Position numbers and translations under genes: made by a program. Shown one piece after another: positions 52,319-61,959 of a stretch of DNA of 64,000 nucleotides. Below the pieces are notes generated by a model. That model saw only the letters and a list, made by a program, of their open reading frames with translations. It did no database searches and was not told where the DNA came from. The DNA is from Flavobacterium denitrificans DSM 15936 (lineage in GTDB: Bacteria > Bacteroidota > Bacteroidia > Flavobacteriales > Flavobacteriaceae), in contig NZ_AUDL01000015.1 of the NCBI RefSeq assembly GCF_000425445.1, positions 1-64,000 of the forward strand. Direction: 5' to 3'. Positions within the stretch are counted from its first letter, which is position 1. Every line of letters starts with the position of its first letter.

Positions 52319-52895
52319 GGAAAAACTAAAAAAATATACTTTGATTTTGGCTTCAGGATCTCCAAGAAGACAGCAATTTTTTAAAGATTTGGATTTGGAT
52401 TTTGAAATCCGCTTAAAAGATGTTGAAGAAATTTATCCGCCAGAATTAAAAGCAGTTGAAATCACAGATTTTTTAGCCGAATTAAAAGCAAATGCATTTG
52501 AAGGCGAACTAAAGGAAAATGAAATTTTAGTAACTAGCGATACCATTGTTTGGCACAAAAACAAAGCTTTAGGAAAACCAAAAAATGCCGAAGAAGCTTT
52601 TGAAATGATCAAATCAATGTCAAACGCAACGCATGATGTAATTACATCTGTCTGCTTTAAAACCAATACTGCTTCTACTCTATTACACGATATTACAAAA
52701 GTTACTTTCAACGAATTATCAGACGAGGCCATTTTATACTATATTGAAAATTATAAACCTTATGACAAAGCTGGTGCGTATGGTATTCAAGAATGGTTTG
52801 GTTTTATGGCAGTAGCAAAAGTTGAGGGTTCTTATACCAATGTTATGGGACTTCCAACTGCAAAAGTTTACGAATATTTGAGTACTTTAGTATAA
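52311..52895 (+). CDS. Maf-like nucleotide pyrophosphatase
   Basis: 194 residues. The Maf signature ASGSPRRQQF near 15 is followed by ILVTSDTIVWHKNKALGKPKN and YIENYKPYDKAGAYGIQEW, then GLPTAKVYEYL. These enzymes remove pyrophosphate from dTTP/UTP or modified nucleotides. Complete length. Overlaps the UbiA-family gene by 8 nt and precedes the MscS gene by 10 nt, so it is inside a transcription unit. Confidence 0.92.
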   Translation: MLKEKLKKYTLILASGSPRRQQFFKDLDLDFEIRLKDVEEIYPPELKAVEITDFLAELKANAFEGELKENEILVTSDTIVWHKNKALGKPKNAEEAFEMIKSMSNATHDVITSVCFKTNTASTLLHDITKVTFNELSDEAILYYIENYKPYDKAGAYGIQEWFGFMAVAKVEGSYTNVMGLPTAKVYEYLSTLV

Positions 52896-52905
52896 AAATT
52901 ATCTT

Positions 52906-53436
52906 ATGGTTTCTTTCAAAGAATATAGCCAGGAAATATTTGCCACAATTATTCTTCTTCTGGTTTTAGTGGCCTTAAGGATTATCGTAGCTAAATTTAT
53001 CCGTCGTTATGCCAGCAGCAGCCAATTATTGGAACACAGAACAAACCTAGTAATTAAATATGTTCATATTCTAATGAATATCTTGGTAGCAATTGGCCTG
53101 ACTGTGATTTGGGGTGTTGAAACCAAAGATATTTTTTTCTATGTTTCTTCAATTGCAACTGTAGTTGGTGTTGCTATGTTTGCCCAATGGTCAATTTTAA
53201 GCAACATTACTTCTGGAGTTATTTTGTTTTTTTCGTTCCCCTTTAGAATTGGAGACACAATAAAAATCCACGATAAAGATTTTCCTATTGAGGCCGAAAT
53301 AGAAGATATTAGTGCTTTTCATGTTAATTTGAAAACAAAAGAAGGAGAGCGAATTATTTTCCCAAATAATCTTTTGCTGCAAAAAGGGATTTCAATCTTG
53401 CCAGCACACTACGAAGAAAAAGAGTTTTTTGACTGA
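52906..53436 (+). CDS. Small mechanosensitive channel, MscS family
   Basis: 176 residues with three hydrophobic segments (about 10-30, 48-70 and 80-110). The pore-lining pattern (ATVVGVAMFAQWSILSNITSG) and the start of the beta-domain (PFRIGDTIKI) are MscS-like. The C-terminal cytoplasmic cage is much shorter than in E. coli MscS, so it is a minimal form. Likely a safety valve for osmotic shock. Confidence 0.86.
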   Translation: MVSFKEYSQEIFATIILLLVLVALRIIVAKFIRRYASSSQLLEHRTNLVIKYVHILMNILVAIGLTVIWGVETKDIFFYVSSIATVVGVAMFAQWSILSNITSGVILFFSFPFRIGDTIKIHDKDFPIEAEIEDISAFHVNLKTKEGERIIFPNNLLLQKGISILPAHYEEKEFFD

Positions 53437-53545
53437 TATTTGAATGGGAATTTTATAAACGAAAACAAAAAACCTAAAACAGAATTTCTGATTTTAAGTG
53501 CAATATTTGTTTAGCCAATTTACGTTTATTCAAAATTTCACAAAA

Positions 53546-54646
53546 ATGACTCAGCCTATAAAATTGCCTTTTTATGCAAAGCTTGCTTGCATATTAATAA
53601 GCCTAATTTCATTTTCCTATATATTCTGTATTGCCAAGGATGTCATCACACCTGTACTTATGGCATTCTTGTTTGCTGTTCTATTGTTGCCCATATTTAC
53701 ATTTCTAAAGCATCGATTGAAGTTTCCGAGACATCTTGCCGCAATAATTTGTGTTTTGACTTTTGCTGCCTTTGTTGTCGGAATTTTAGTCTTTATTTCC
53801 TACGAAGTTAGAGATATGGCTAATGATTTTGATACCATCAAAAAAAATGCAAATGCCTTTATTACAGATATTCATAAATTTATTAAAGACAGTTTTAATG
53901 TAAGCATTGGCGAACAAAAAAAATATATTGACAATGTAACTAAAGATTCGGTTAAAAATGGAAATGCTACAATCGGTTCGGCATTAATTTCCATAACAGA
54001 TTTGCTTCTAGATTGTACCATTATTCCAATTTATACTTTTTTGTTTTTAATTTATAAAGAACATTTTATTCTTTTTTTAGCAAAATTGATAAACAAAGAA
54101 AATCATGCGGCGTTACAAGATATCTTGTCGCAAATCAAAGTTTCGATAAATAACTACATCGTCGGCCTTTTACTGGAAATGACAACTGTGGCCATTTTGA
54201 CAAGTTTAGGCCTTTGGATTATTGGTGTAAAATATTTTATTTTATTAGGATTGATAACTGGAATTCTGAATCTTATTCCGTACATCGGGATATTCATTGC
54301 TGGAATAATTACAGTTTTGGCTTCATTAACCGGAACTGGCGAAACGTCAATTATTTTAGGAATCCTGATTGTAAACATTATTGTGCAATTTATAGACAAT
54401 AATTTATTAGTTCCGTTGATTATTAATTCCAAAGTTGAAATTAACGCTTTTGTTTCTATAATGGGAATTATCGTAGGAGGCGCCGCTGCAGGAATAGCGG
54501 GAATGTTTTTAGCCATTCCACTCTTGGCAATCTTGAAGATAATTTTTGAACGAATCGAATCTATGGAAGCATGGGGTTATTTGATGGGCAATCATGTGCC
54601 TCGCAAATTTACTTGGAGAGTTAGAAGACCGAAAATCACTAGCTAA
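53546..54646 (+). CDS. AI-2E family transporter
   Basis: 366 residues from MTQPIKLPFYAKL. Eight or so membrane helices, with an N-terminal double helix, a soluble segment near 95-140, and the C-terminal GILNLIPYIGIFIAG and DNNLLVPLIINSKVEINAFVSIMGIIVGGAAAGIAGM region that defines the family. Members export AI-2, or in others act as cation exchangers. A further 16 residues upstream (ATG 53498) are not conserved-looking. No lux gene is nearby. Confidence 0.85.
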   Translation: MTQPIKLPFYAKLACILISLISFSYIFCIAKDVITPVLMAFLFAVLLLPIFTFLKHRLKFPRHLAAIICVLTFAAFVVGILVFISYEVRDMANDFDTIKKNANAFITDIHKFIKDSFNVSIGEQKKYIDNVTKDSVKNGNATIGSALISITDLLLDCTIIPIYTFLFLIYKEHFILFLAKLINKENHAALQDILSQIKVSINNYIVGLLLEMTTVAILTSLGLWIIGVKYFILLGLITGILNLIPYIGIFIAGIITVLASLTGTGETSIILGILIVNIIVQFIDNNLLVPLIINSKVEINAFVSIMGIIVGGAAAGIAGMFLAIPLLAILKIIFERIESMEAWGYLMGNHVPRKFTWRVRRPKITS

Positions 54647-54732
54647 AAAAACAGTTAATTTTTAAAATACCAGCAATATTTATACTAAATTCATATTACA
54701 AACCTTATTCAAATCATTGAAAAAATACCTGA

Positions 54733-56565
54733 ATGTTTCTAAACAAAAAAATAATCGTTTTTCTTTTGTTGTGCTTTTGTTTGCAAAGCATTCACGGACA
54801 ATCAGATAATACAAAAAAAGATTCATCTGCAAAAAAAGATACTACTGGAGTTTACGAACGAATTAGAAATTATTCAAAAAAGAATAAATTCACTAAAACT
54901 ATGCATAAGCTTTTCTTCAGAACCAATAAACCTAAAAAGAAAGAACATCTTATAATACCTAGTGATACTTCAAATTACAATGGCAAAATTATTCGTAAAA
55001 TTAATATCGTCACGCTTGATCCTTTTGGGCATTCTCTCACTGATACAACGCAAGTTCCTAAAAATTGGGGCGAGCGAACTGGGAATCGGCTGCATTTAAA
55101 AACAAAAAAAATTGCCATTTACAATTTGCTTTTGTTTAAAAGAAACAGCGTCTATGACAGTTATAAAATTCAGGAAACCGAACGTTTGATACGATCTCAA
55201 AAATATGTAACGGCGGTTCGAATCACACATCAACTAGTCGGCGTTGCATCAGATTCCGTCGATGTTACAATCAGGGTTTTGGATTCTTGGAGTACGATTC
55301 CCAGGTTTTCGATATCAAGCAATCAGGTTTCTGTTGGCTTTAAGGAAAAAGATTTTTTTGGAACGGGACAGCAATTGGAATATCGTTTCACAAATCGTTT
55401 TGATGATGGCGCCAACGGAAATGATGTTACATATACGGTGCCGAATATCAAAAATACGTACATCGGGACGACGCTGAATTACAAAATGGATCTCGATAAC
55501 AATTATACCAAAAGCATCAACATTGAACGCTTATTTTATTCGCCTTTAACTAAATGGGCTGGCGGAATTTATGTTGGGCAAAATTTCAGAAAAGATACAC
55601 TTCAGGCTCCAGATATGTCTTATGCCTACCAGCCTTTCAAATATAACTTTCAGGATTTTTGGGCAGGAAAAGCATTTAAAGTTTTTGAAGATGAAGATAA
55701 AGGGATTACCAATTTGATTACCTCTGGCCGATTTCTGAATGTTAATTACAGCGAAACGCCATCCGATTTATACGATCCGACCAAATTCTATTCAGACCAA
55801 AAACTCATTTTATCTGGAATTGGGATCAACACCCGAAAATTTATTAAAGACAATTATATTTTTAGAAATGGACAGACGGAGGATGTTCCGATTGGTCGAA
55901 TCTATGGCGTTACGTTTGGTTATCAATATAAAAACCAAATGTGGAGGCCTTATATTGGTGGTCAGTTTTCTTTTGGCAATTATTATAGATTAGGTTTTTT
56001 GAGTGCAAATTTTGAAGGTGGAACTTTTTTCCATGATTCAAAAACTTATGAAACTGCTTTTTCAATAGAAACCAATTATTTCACCAAGCTTTACAGCATT
56101 GGAAACTGGAAAATAAGACAATTTGTAAATCCAAAAATAGTAATTGGCGTCAATCGTGAAGATATTATTGGCGATCAATTAAATATAAATGAACAAAACG
56201 GACTTGCAGGTTTCAACAGTGCAATTTATGGAACCAATAAAATGGTTTTGTCACTTCAAACGCAGACTTATTCACCAAATGCAGTTTTAGGTTTTCGTCT
56301 TAATCCGTTTTTTAATTATTCAGTAGCCGTTCTGGGAAGTCCGAATGATGCTATGGGAAAAAATAAAGCATATTCAAAATTTACGCTTGGAGTAATTATA
56401 AGCAATGATTATTTAGTATTCAGTTCTTTTCAATTATCCTTGTCATATTACCCGACTATTCCATTTGAAGGAGATAATGTTTTCAAAACCAATACTTTTG
56501 AAACAACAGATTTTGGCTTAATGAATTTTGAGCTGTCAAAACCGAGAATTGTAGATTACAAGTAA
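54733..56565 (+). CDS. Outer-membrane barrel with POTRA-like domain
   Basis: 610 residues with a signal peptide (MFLNKKIIVFLLLCFCLQSIHG), then a Lys/Ser-rich linker. A POTRA-like segment (RKINIVTLDPFG, IQETERLIRSQKYVTAVRI, DSVDVTIRVLDSWS) lies near 88-190, then a long beta-barrel ending near 600. The layout resembles the BamA/TamA/Omp85 superfamily or a surface-antigen relative, but the canonical barrel signature was not identified. It could assist outer-membrane protein or lipid export. Confidence 0.75.
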   Translation: MFLNKKIIVFLLLCFCLQSIHGQSDNTKKDSSAKKDTTGVYERIRNYSKKNKFTKTMHKLFFRTNKPKKKEHLIIPSDTSNYNGKIIRKINIVTLDPFGHSLTDTTQVPKNWGERTGNRLHLKTKKIAIYNLLLFKRNSVYDSYKIQETERLIRSQKYVTAVRITHQLVGVASDSVDVTIRVLDSWSTIPRFSISSNQVSVGFKEKDFFGTGQQLEYRFTNRFDDGANGNDVTYTVPNIKNTYIGTTLNYKMDLDNNYTKSINIERLFYSPLTKWAGGIYVGQNFRKDTLQAPDMSYAYQPFKYNFQDFWAGKAFKVFEDEDKGITNLITSGRFLNVNYSETPSDLYDPTKFYSDQKLILSGIGINTRKFIKDNYIFRNGQTEDVPIGRIYGVTFGYQYKNQMWRPYIGGQFSFGNYYRLGFLSANFEGGTFFHDSKTYETAFSIETNYFTKLYSIGNWKIRQFVNPKIVIGVNREDIIGDQLNINEQNGLAGFNSAIYGTNKMVLSLQTQTYSPNAVLGFRLNPFFNYSVAVLGSPNDAMGKNKAYSKFTLGVIISNDYLVFSSFQLSLSYYPTIPFEGDNVFKTNTFETTDFGLMNFELSKPRIVDYK

Positions 56566-56697
56566 AAGTTTTTTTTGGCTTTTTTTTATTTTTTTTCAAT
56601 CATTTAAAAACATTTAAAAATCAACACATTACCATATAATCAGCCCTCCTCCACTCGTTAAAGTGCTATTTTTATCCGACGAAATACATTTAGTTTT

Positions 56698-56705
56698 TAT
56701 TTTTG
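56698..56705 (+). promoter_or_regulatory. -7 box of the His-rich exported protein gene
   Basis: TATTTTTG matches TAnnTTTG, 51 nt before the ATG. The -33 element is not evident. Confidence 0.4.
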
Positions 56706-56756
56706 GCACAGTATATGAATATTACTAAACAAGAGTAACATTAAAACTTAGAAAAA

Positions 56757-57266
56757 ATGAAAACGTTAAAAATAGCAATCGTAGGATTATTTATTTTGGT
56801 TGCAAACGCCACGCAAGCCCAAGTATCAATTAATGTAAATATAGGTACGCCACCAGCTTGGGGTCCTGCAGGATATGCTGAAATGGAATATTATTATTTG
56901 CCAGACATTGAAGCTTATTACGATGTTCGAGCTTCACAGTTTATTTATTTTGGAGGCGGAAGATGGGTTAGAACAACTTATTTGCCAAGACAATACAGAA
57001 ATTATGATTTGTACGGAGGATATAAAGTAGTTTTAACTGACTATCATGGAAGAACTCCATACGTATATTTTGATCGTCACAGAGTAAAATATTACAAAGG
57101 ATATCACGGAGCTCCACAAAGACCTTACAAACCAAGACCGGTTTACGGCTACAATGACCGTCATGATCACAGAGATTACAAGCATTATGACAAAAAACAC
57201 CATGATAAACACGACCGTCATGACCATGATGATCACGATGATCACAGAGGACACGGCAGAAGATAA
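56757..57266 (+). CDS. Exported protein with His/Asp-rich tail
   Basis: 169 residues. A signal peptide (MKTLKIAIVGLFILVANATQAQ) is followed by a Tyr-rich globular part (GTPPAWGPAGYAEMEYYYLPD; YFGGGRWVRTTYLP). Residues 130-169 are almost entirely His, Asp, Arg and Lys (NDRHDHRDYKHYDKKHHD...), suggesting metal binding in the periplasm. No named family recognised. A strong terminator follows. Confidence 0.8.
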   Translation: MKTLKIAIVGLFILVANATQAQVSINVNIGTPPAWGPAGYAEMEYYYLPDIEAYYDVRASQFIYFGGGRWVRTTYLPRQYRNYDLYGGYKVVLTDYHGRTPYVYFDRHRVKYYKGYHGAPQRPYKPRPVYGYNDRHDHRDYKHYDKKHHDKHDRHDHDDHDDHRGHGRR

Positions 57267-57291
57267 TTGCTAAATATCTAATTTTCAACGC

Positions 57292-57326
57292 AAAAGAGTA
57301 TCAATAATATTGATACTCTTTTTTTT
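57292..57326 (+). terminator. Terminator of the His-rich protein gene
   Basis: AAAAGAGTATCAAT (57292-57305) pairs perfectly with ATTGATACTCTTTT (57309-57322) on a 3-nt loop, with a T-run. Confidence 0.88.
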
Positions 57327-57436
57327 ATGCATGCATAACACTATGATTAAATGTTAATATATTACGTTATATTTAAAAATGATGCTTAAATTGATTATAA
57401 TTATAACAAATATCTTATTCTATTATTATTGTATCT

Positions 57437-57444
57437 TATATTTG
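57437..57444 (+). promoter_or_regulatory. -7 box of the propeller/beta-helix lipoprotein gene
   Basis: TATATTTG, 26 nt before the ATG at 57471. No TTG at the normal distance. Confidence 0.4.
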
Positions 57445-57470
57445 CACAATATTTTAAATCCTAGTTGATT

Positions 57471-59093
57471 ATGAAAAATAAATTTTATCTATTCGCCTTA
57501 TTAACGACGTCGCTTTTTGTCTCATGTGACAACAATGATGACAATTCTGATAATCAAGCTACAGAAAATGGTATTACAATTAATAGTGATGCTGTTTCTT
57601 TAAACAAAAGACTTGATTATACTAATTCTGGAGTTATTTCAATCACCAACACTTCAACAGCAAAAGGATTAGCAACACAGGCTACTACAGATTTGCCTTT
57701 GGTTCAAATTGCTGAAGTAAATCCGCCAACAGATAGTAATGGAAGAACTTTACAAGCCAATCATGTAGCAGTAAACGGAAATTATGCGTATGTAGCCTAT
57801 ACTATGATGGGCGATGCTTACTCTGGAGCGATTGATGTAATTGACGTTACAGATCCTTATAAGCCAAAGTTACTTACATCAGCATTAGTAGCAAATACAG
57901 ATATTACGTCTCTTACTTATTCGAACGGAAATTTAATTATTGCCGGAGCAAAGGATATCGACAAAGACGCTACGTTGACAAATCCAGCAATTGTAATCAA
58001 TATGCAATTAAGCTCTGGAATGTTGACAGATAAATATACAGTATCTAAACTTGAAAGCCACGCAACGACTGATGTTTCTGCTAATTCAACTTCTTACTTT
58101 GCAGTTACAGGAGATACGGGAAGCTTGTTTAAAATCAGCAATTCTACCAAACAAGTGACTTCAAAAGTTGCGGTTCAGGATTTAAGAACTGTAGCGATTA
58201 GTGGTGACAAAATTGTTACCTTAAGTGGTACAAAAGGTGTTAACATATATAATGAATCAACTCTTGCGCTTCAAAAATCATTTGCAACAAGTAATGATGT
58301 AAGTGCCGCAAAAAGAACAATTGATTTTGACGGAACAAAACTATTGGTTTCTGAAGGATACAATGGTTTAGGAATTTACGATATCAACAGTGGATCAAAA
58401 TTGCAAACAATTGGCTTGGCTTCTGCTGGAGGCGATAATGTAACCAATGCGGTTTCTGTAAATGACGGATATGCTTTTGTTGCAAATGGTGCTGCCGGAT
58501 TAAACGTTTACAAATCTGGAACGCCTTATAGTTTAGTTGGAACTGTTGGAATCACAGGTTCATCAAACTATGTAAAATCTAGTGGAAATTACATTTATGT
58601 TGCAAGCGGAAAAGGTGGTTTGAAAATCATTAAAATGGAAAAACCAAATACAACTTTTGCTAATTGCTCTTCATATGGTGTTTACAACCAAGGAAAAGAT
58701 TTGATTTTGAATTCTAATGAAGTAAAATCATATAATGGTTCAACTGCAATCAATTCTATTATTGTTAATTCTGGAGGTGTTTTAACCCACTGTGGATCAA
58801 TCTCTGTTCAAAACACTTTGATTTTAAACAGTGGCGGTACTTTTAATATGACTGGAACTTTGGCACAAGGAAAATACCAGCAGTCAAACCCAACAGAACT
58901 TATTATCAATAGTAACGCTTTATTGCAAATTGAAGGTTCTGTGGTAATCTGGGGTGACCTTAGATTGAACAGTGGTGCAAAAATTAATTTTATTGGAAAC
59001 AATTCGTCGATTACTATTTATGGTAAAGTGACTAAAAATAGTGGCGTTACCATTACGGGAACGTACAATGACACAGAAAACAAATTGAAATAA
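57471..59093 (+). CDS. Lipoprotein with LVIVD-like propeller and beta-helix-like tail
   Basis: 540 residues. The start MKNKFYLFALLTTSLFVSCDNN is a lipoprotein signal (lipobox FVSC). Residues 60-390 contain repeated beta-blades of LVIVD type (NYAYVAYTMMGDAYSGAIDVIDVTDPYKPKLL and later VNDGYAFVANGAAGLNVY). Residues 410-540 repeat the pattern IIVNSGGVL, LILNSGGTF, ELIINSNALL, DLRLNSGA, which looks like a short beta-helix. A surface adhesion or polymer-binding role is plausible, but no function is assigned. It has its own -7 box and terminator. Confidence 0.78.
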   Translation: MKNKFYLFALLTTSLFVSCDNNDDNSDNQATENGITINSDAVSLNKRLDYTNSGVISITNTSTAKGLATQATTDLPLVQIAEVNPPTDSNGRTLQANHVAVNGNYAYVAYTMMGDAYSGAIDVIDVTDPYKPKLLTSALVANTDITSLTYSNGNLIIAGAKDIDKDATLTNPAIVINMQLSSGMLTDKYTVSKLESHATTDVSANSTSYFAVTGDTGSLFKISNSTKQVTSKVAVQDLRTVAISGDKIVTLSGTKGVNIYNESTLALQKSFATSNDVSAAKRTIDFDGTKLLVSEGYNGLGIYDINSGSKLQTIGLASAGGDNVTNAVSVNDGYAFVANGAAGLNVYKSGTPYSLVGTVGITGSSNYVKSSGNYIYVASGKGGLKIIKMEKPNTTFANCSSYGVYNQGKDLILNSNEVKSYNGSTAINSIIVNSGGVLTHCGSISVQNTLILNSGGTFNMTGTLAQGKYQQSNPTELIINSNALLQIEGSVVIWGDLRLNSGAKINFIGNNSSITIYGKVTKNSGVTITGTYNDTENKLK

Positions 59094-59148
59094 TTTTCTG
59101 TAATCCTAAGAAATACCACCCGATTTAAAAAATTAAATCGATTCTTAA

Positions 59149-59187
59149 AAAAAATGCTGTCGGAGACAATCTGATGGCATTTTTTTT
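59149..59187 (+). terminator. Terminator of the propeller lipoprotein gene
   Basis: AAAAAATGC pairs with GCATTTTTT across a partly structured loop, with T-run. A separate perfect hairpin, CGATTTAA-AAAA-TTAAATCG (59121-59140), lies just before it. Confidence 0.7.
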
Positions 59188-59250
59188 GTGGAGTAGTTTT
59201 TCTTAAAAAAGGAAATCAATAACCAAACATTAACAATTCATTTAAATAGT

Positions 59251-59279
59251 CTTCAAAAATATAATTACTATTTTTGAAG
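59251..59279 (+). promoter_or_regulatory. Palindromic promoter of the PIG-L gene
   Basis: The -7 box TATTTTTG (59269-59276) is the right half of a perfect 11-bp inverted repeat, CTTCAAAAATA...TATTTTTGAAG (59251-59261 and 59269-59279), with a 7-nt spacer. A regulator bound here would cover the promoter. The start codon is 26 nt further. Confidence 0.5.
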
Positions 59280-59304
59280 CACTTTCAAAAACACTAACCA
59301 CGCT

Positions 59305-61836
59305 ATGCGAAAAATTCAGTTACTAATTCTTTCATTTTTTTTAACAGGAATTTCAATTTCTTTTGCTCAACAGCCTCAAAAACCAAGTTCAGTAGAAATT
59401 TATAATCAAATCAAGAAATTGAACTTTTTAGGTTCTGTATTGTATGTTGCAGCGCATCCCGATGACGAAAATACGCGTTTAATTTCCTACATGGCAAACG
59501 AGATGAATGCAAGAACTGGATATTTATCCTTAACTCGTGGTGATGGAGGGCAAAATCTAATTGGTCCGCAATTACGTGAATTATTAGGCGTTATACGAAC
59601 TCAAGAATTAATTGAAGCTCGAAAAATTGATGGCGGAGAACAATTTTTCTCTCGTGCAAATGATTTTGGTTTTTCAAAAAATCCAAACGAAACTTTAGAA
59701 ATCTGGGATAAAGACAAAGTTCTAGCCGATGTGGTTTGGACGATCAGAAAATTTCAACCGGATGTGATCATAAACCGTTTTGATCATCGTTCTCCTGGTA
59801 CAACACACGGACATCATACGTCATCTGCAATGTTGAGCGTGGAAAGTTATAAATTAACAAATGACCCAAAAATATATCCGGAACAATTAAAATTTGTTGC
59901 GCCTTGGCAAGTAAAACGCCAGTTTTTTAATCCGTCTTGGTGGTTTTATGGAAGCCAAGAAAAATTTGATGCCGCTAATAAATCAAAATTTACCAAATTA
60001 GAAACGGGAGTTTATTATACAGGAATTGGAAAATCAAATCAAGAAATTGCGGCTTTAAGCCGAAGCCGTCACCAATCACAAGGTTTTGGAAGTACAGGTG
60101 CGCGTGGTGAAGAAACAGAATATTTGGAACTTATTAATGGAGAAACACCAAAAGAAAGAGATAATTTATTTGATGGCATTGATACTTCATGGAACCGAGT
60201 TAAAAACGGAAAACCAATTGGTGAATTGATTTCTAAAATCATTTCAAAATACGATTTCAGTAATCCTTCAGCAAGTATTCCTGATTTGATAAAAGCTTAC
60301 ACAATGATCGAAGCTTTAGAAGATGATCATTGGAAACCATTAAAAGCAAATGCAATAAAAAATATCATTGCATCGTGCTCAGGTTTATATCTTGAAGCTG
60401 TAGCCACAGAACAAGAAGCAACGCCAGGAAGCACAATCAAATTGAATCTTGAAGCTATTAACAGATGTGCTGTTGAAATGCAATTGGCAAGCATTACCAC
60501 TTTGCCAGATAATAAAACAATTCCTCAAAACAGTGTTTTAAAAAACAATAACGATCAAAAATTCAGTATTCAATTACAACTTCCTGAAAACCTTGAATAT
60601 ACTCAACCGTATTGGCTGAAAGAAAAAGCAACGGTTGGAATGTATACTGTTTCGAATCAGGAAATAATTGGAATTCCAGATATCATCAGAGAAGTTAAAG
60701 TTGTTTTTAATGTGAAAATTAATGGAGTTGAAATTCCGTTTGAACGCACTGTTGTTTACAAATATAATGACGGCGTTAAAGGCGAAATGTATAATTTTCT
60801 TGACATCGTTCCTGAAGTTACGACTTCTATTCTTGAAAAAGTATTGATTTTTAAGGATACTAAAAGCAAAATGATTCCAGTAAAAGTTCGCGCCGGAAGA
60901 GACGGAATAAAAGGAAATCTTCAATTAGAATTGCCAAAAAGCTGGGTAATTTCACCAAAACAGATTCCGTTTTCTTTAGATAAAAAAGGAAGCGAACAAA
61001 CCTTTTATTTTGAAGTTACACCTCCTTTAAATCCAGAGGAAGCCATTGCAAAAGCCGTTGTCATTACTGACAATAAACGTTTTGACAAAGATGAAACAGT
61101 TATAGAATACAGCCATATTACCAAACAGATGGTTTTAAAACCGACCGAGTCAAAATGTATCCGAATTGACTTAAAAACTTCTGGCGATTCAATTGCCTAC
61201 ATTATGGGGGCTGGCGACGAAGTCCCTGAAAGCTTGGCACAAATGGGATATAAAGTTACAATTTTAAAACCAGAAGAAATCACACCAGAACGTATGGATT
61301 CTTTCAATACTGTTATTACAGGAATTCGTGCTTACAATACTGTAAATGCTTTGGCCCACAAACAAAAAGTACTTTTTGATTTTGTAAAAAGCGGTAAAAA
61401 CATGATTGTGCAATACAATACATATGGCAGAATGGTAACTGACCAAATTGCACCCTATCCGCTAAAAGTTTCAAACGACCGTGTAACAGAAGAAAATGCT
61501 AAAATCACATTTTTGGCACCAAATCATCCGGTTTTAAATATTCCGAATAAAATCACTGAAAAAGATTTTCAGGGCTGGACGCAAGAACAAGGTTTATATT
61601 ATCCAGACCAGTATGACGCTGCCTTCACTCCTATCATCTCATCTCATGATAAAGGTGAATCTCCAAAAGATGGTGCTTTGTTAGTAGCGCCTTACGGAAA
61701 AGGGTATTATATTTACACTGGTTTAAGCTTTTTTAGAGAACTGCCAGAAGGTGTTGCCGGCGCTTATAGATTGCTGTCTAACATCATTTCGCTAAAACAA
61801 CCAGTAGAAGCTCCTAAACAAGAATTTAAGCAATAA
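59305..61836 (+). CDS. Exported PIG-L deacetylase with GATase-like C-terminal part
   Basis: 843 residues with a signal peptide (MRKIQLLILSFFLTGISISFAQ). The PIG-L zinc site is AHPDDE (His51, Asp53, Asp54) with HGHH (His168, His170, His171). The middle (about 350-620) is beta-rich. Residues 620-830 resemble a GATase1-like domain (IAYIMGAGDEVPESLAQMGYKV, SGKNMIVQYNT), a fusion I associate with Bacteroidetes. Expected to deacetylate an N-acetylated sugar outside the cytosol. The symporter gene follows after a small peptide gene. Confidence 0.86.
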   Translation: MRKIQLLILSFFLTGISISFAQQPQKPSSVEIYNQIKKLNFLGSVLYVAAHPDDENTRLISYMANEMNARTGYLSLTRGDGGQNLIGPQLRELLGVIRTQELIEARKIDGGEQFFSRANDFGFSKNPNETLEIWDKDKVLADVVWTIRKFQPDVIINRFDHRSPGTTHGHHTSSAMLSVESYKLTNDPKIYPEQLKFVAPWQVKRQFFNPSWWFYGSQEKFDAANKSKFTKLETGVYYTGIGKSNQEIAALSRSRHQSQGFGSTGARGEETEYLELINGETPKERDNLFDGIDTSWNRVKNGKPIGELISKIISKYDFSNPSASIPDLIKAYTMIEALEDDHWKPLKANAIKNIIASCSGLYLEAVATEQEATPGSTIKLNLEAINRCAVEMQLASITTLPDNKTIPQNSVLKNNNDQKFSIQLQLPENLEYTQPYWLKEKATVGMYTVSNQEIIGIPDIIREVKVVFNVKINGVEIPFERTVVYKYNDGVKGEMYNFLDIVPEVTTSILEKVLIFKDTKSKMIPVKVRAGRDGIKGNLQLELPKSWVISPKQIPFSLDKKGSEQTFYFEVTPPLNPEEAIAKAVVITDNKRFDKDETVIEYSHITKQMVLKPTESKCIRIDLKTSGDSIAYIMGAGDEVPESLAQMGYKVTILKPEEITPERMDSFNTVITGIRAYNTVNALAHKQKVLFDFVKSGKNMIVQYNTYGRMVTDQIAPYPLKVSNDRVTEENAKITFLAPNHPVLNIPNKITEKDFQGWTQEQGLYYPDQYDAAFTPIISSHDKGESPKDGALLVAPYGKGYYIYTGLSFFRELPEGVAGAYRLLSNIISLKQPVEAPKQEFKQ

Positions 61837-61848
61837 AACATTTGTAAA

Positions 61849-61956
61849 ATGGAAGCCAAAAAAACAAAAAAATGGAAAAAAAGCTACACCTATGTTTTGG
61901 TGGCAAATGCTATTTATATTCTTATTTTCTTCTTAATCATGCAATTATACTCTTAA
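61849..61956 (+). CDS. 35-residue single-pass membrane peptide
   Basis: The ORF MEAKKTKKWKKSYTYVLVAN... has a strongly basic start followed by one 17-19 residue hydrophobic helix (AIYILIFFLIMQ). It starts 12 nt after the PIG-L stop and ends 3 nt before the symporter ATG, which implies co-translation. Small partner peptides are known for some sodium:solute symporters, so an accessory role is a reasonable guess. No family recognised by name. Confidence 0.7.
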   Translation: MEAKKTKKWKKSYTYVLVANAIYILIFFLIMQLYS

Positions 61957-61959
61957 CCT

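Noticed and set aside
57033..57254. Minus-strand ORF with membrane-like sequence
   Set aside because: It is the antisense of the His/Asp codons of the exported protein; GTC/ATG-type complements give Val/Ile/Met runs by chance.
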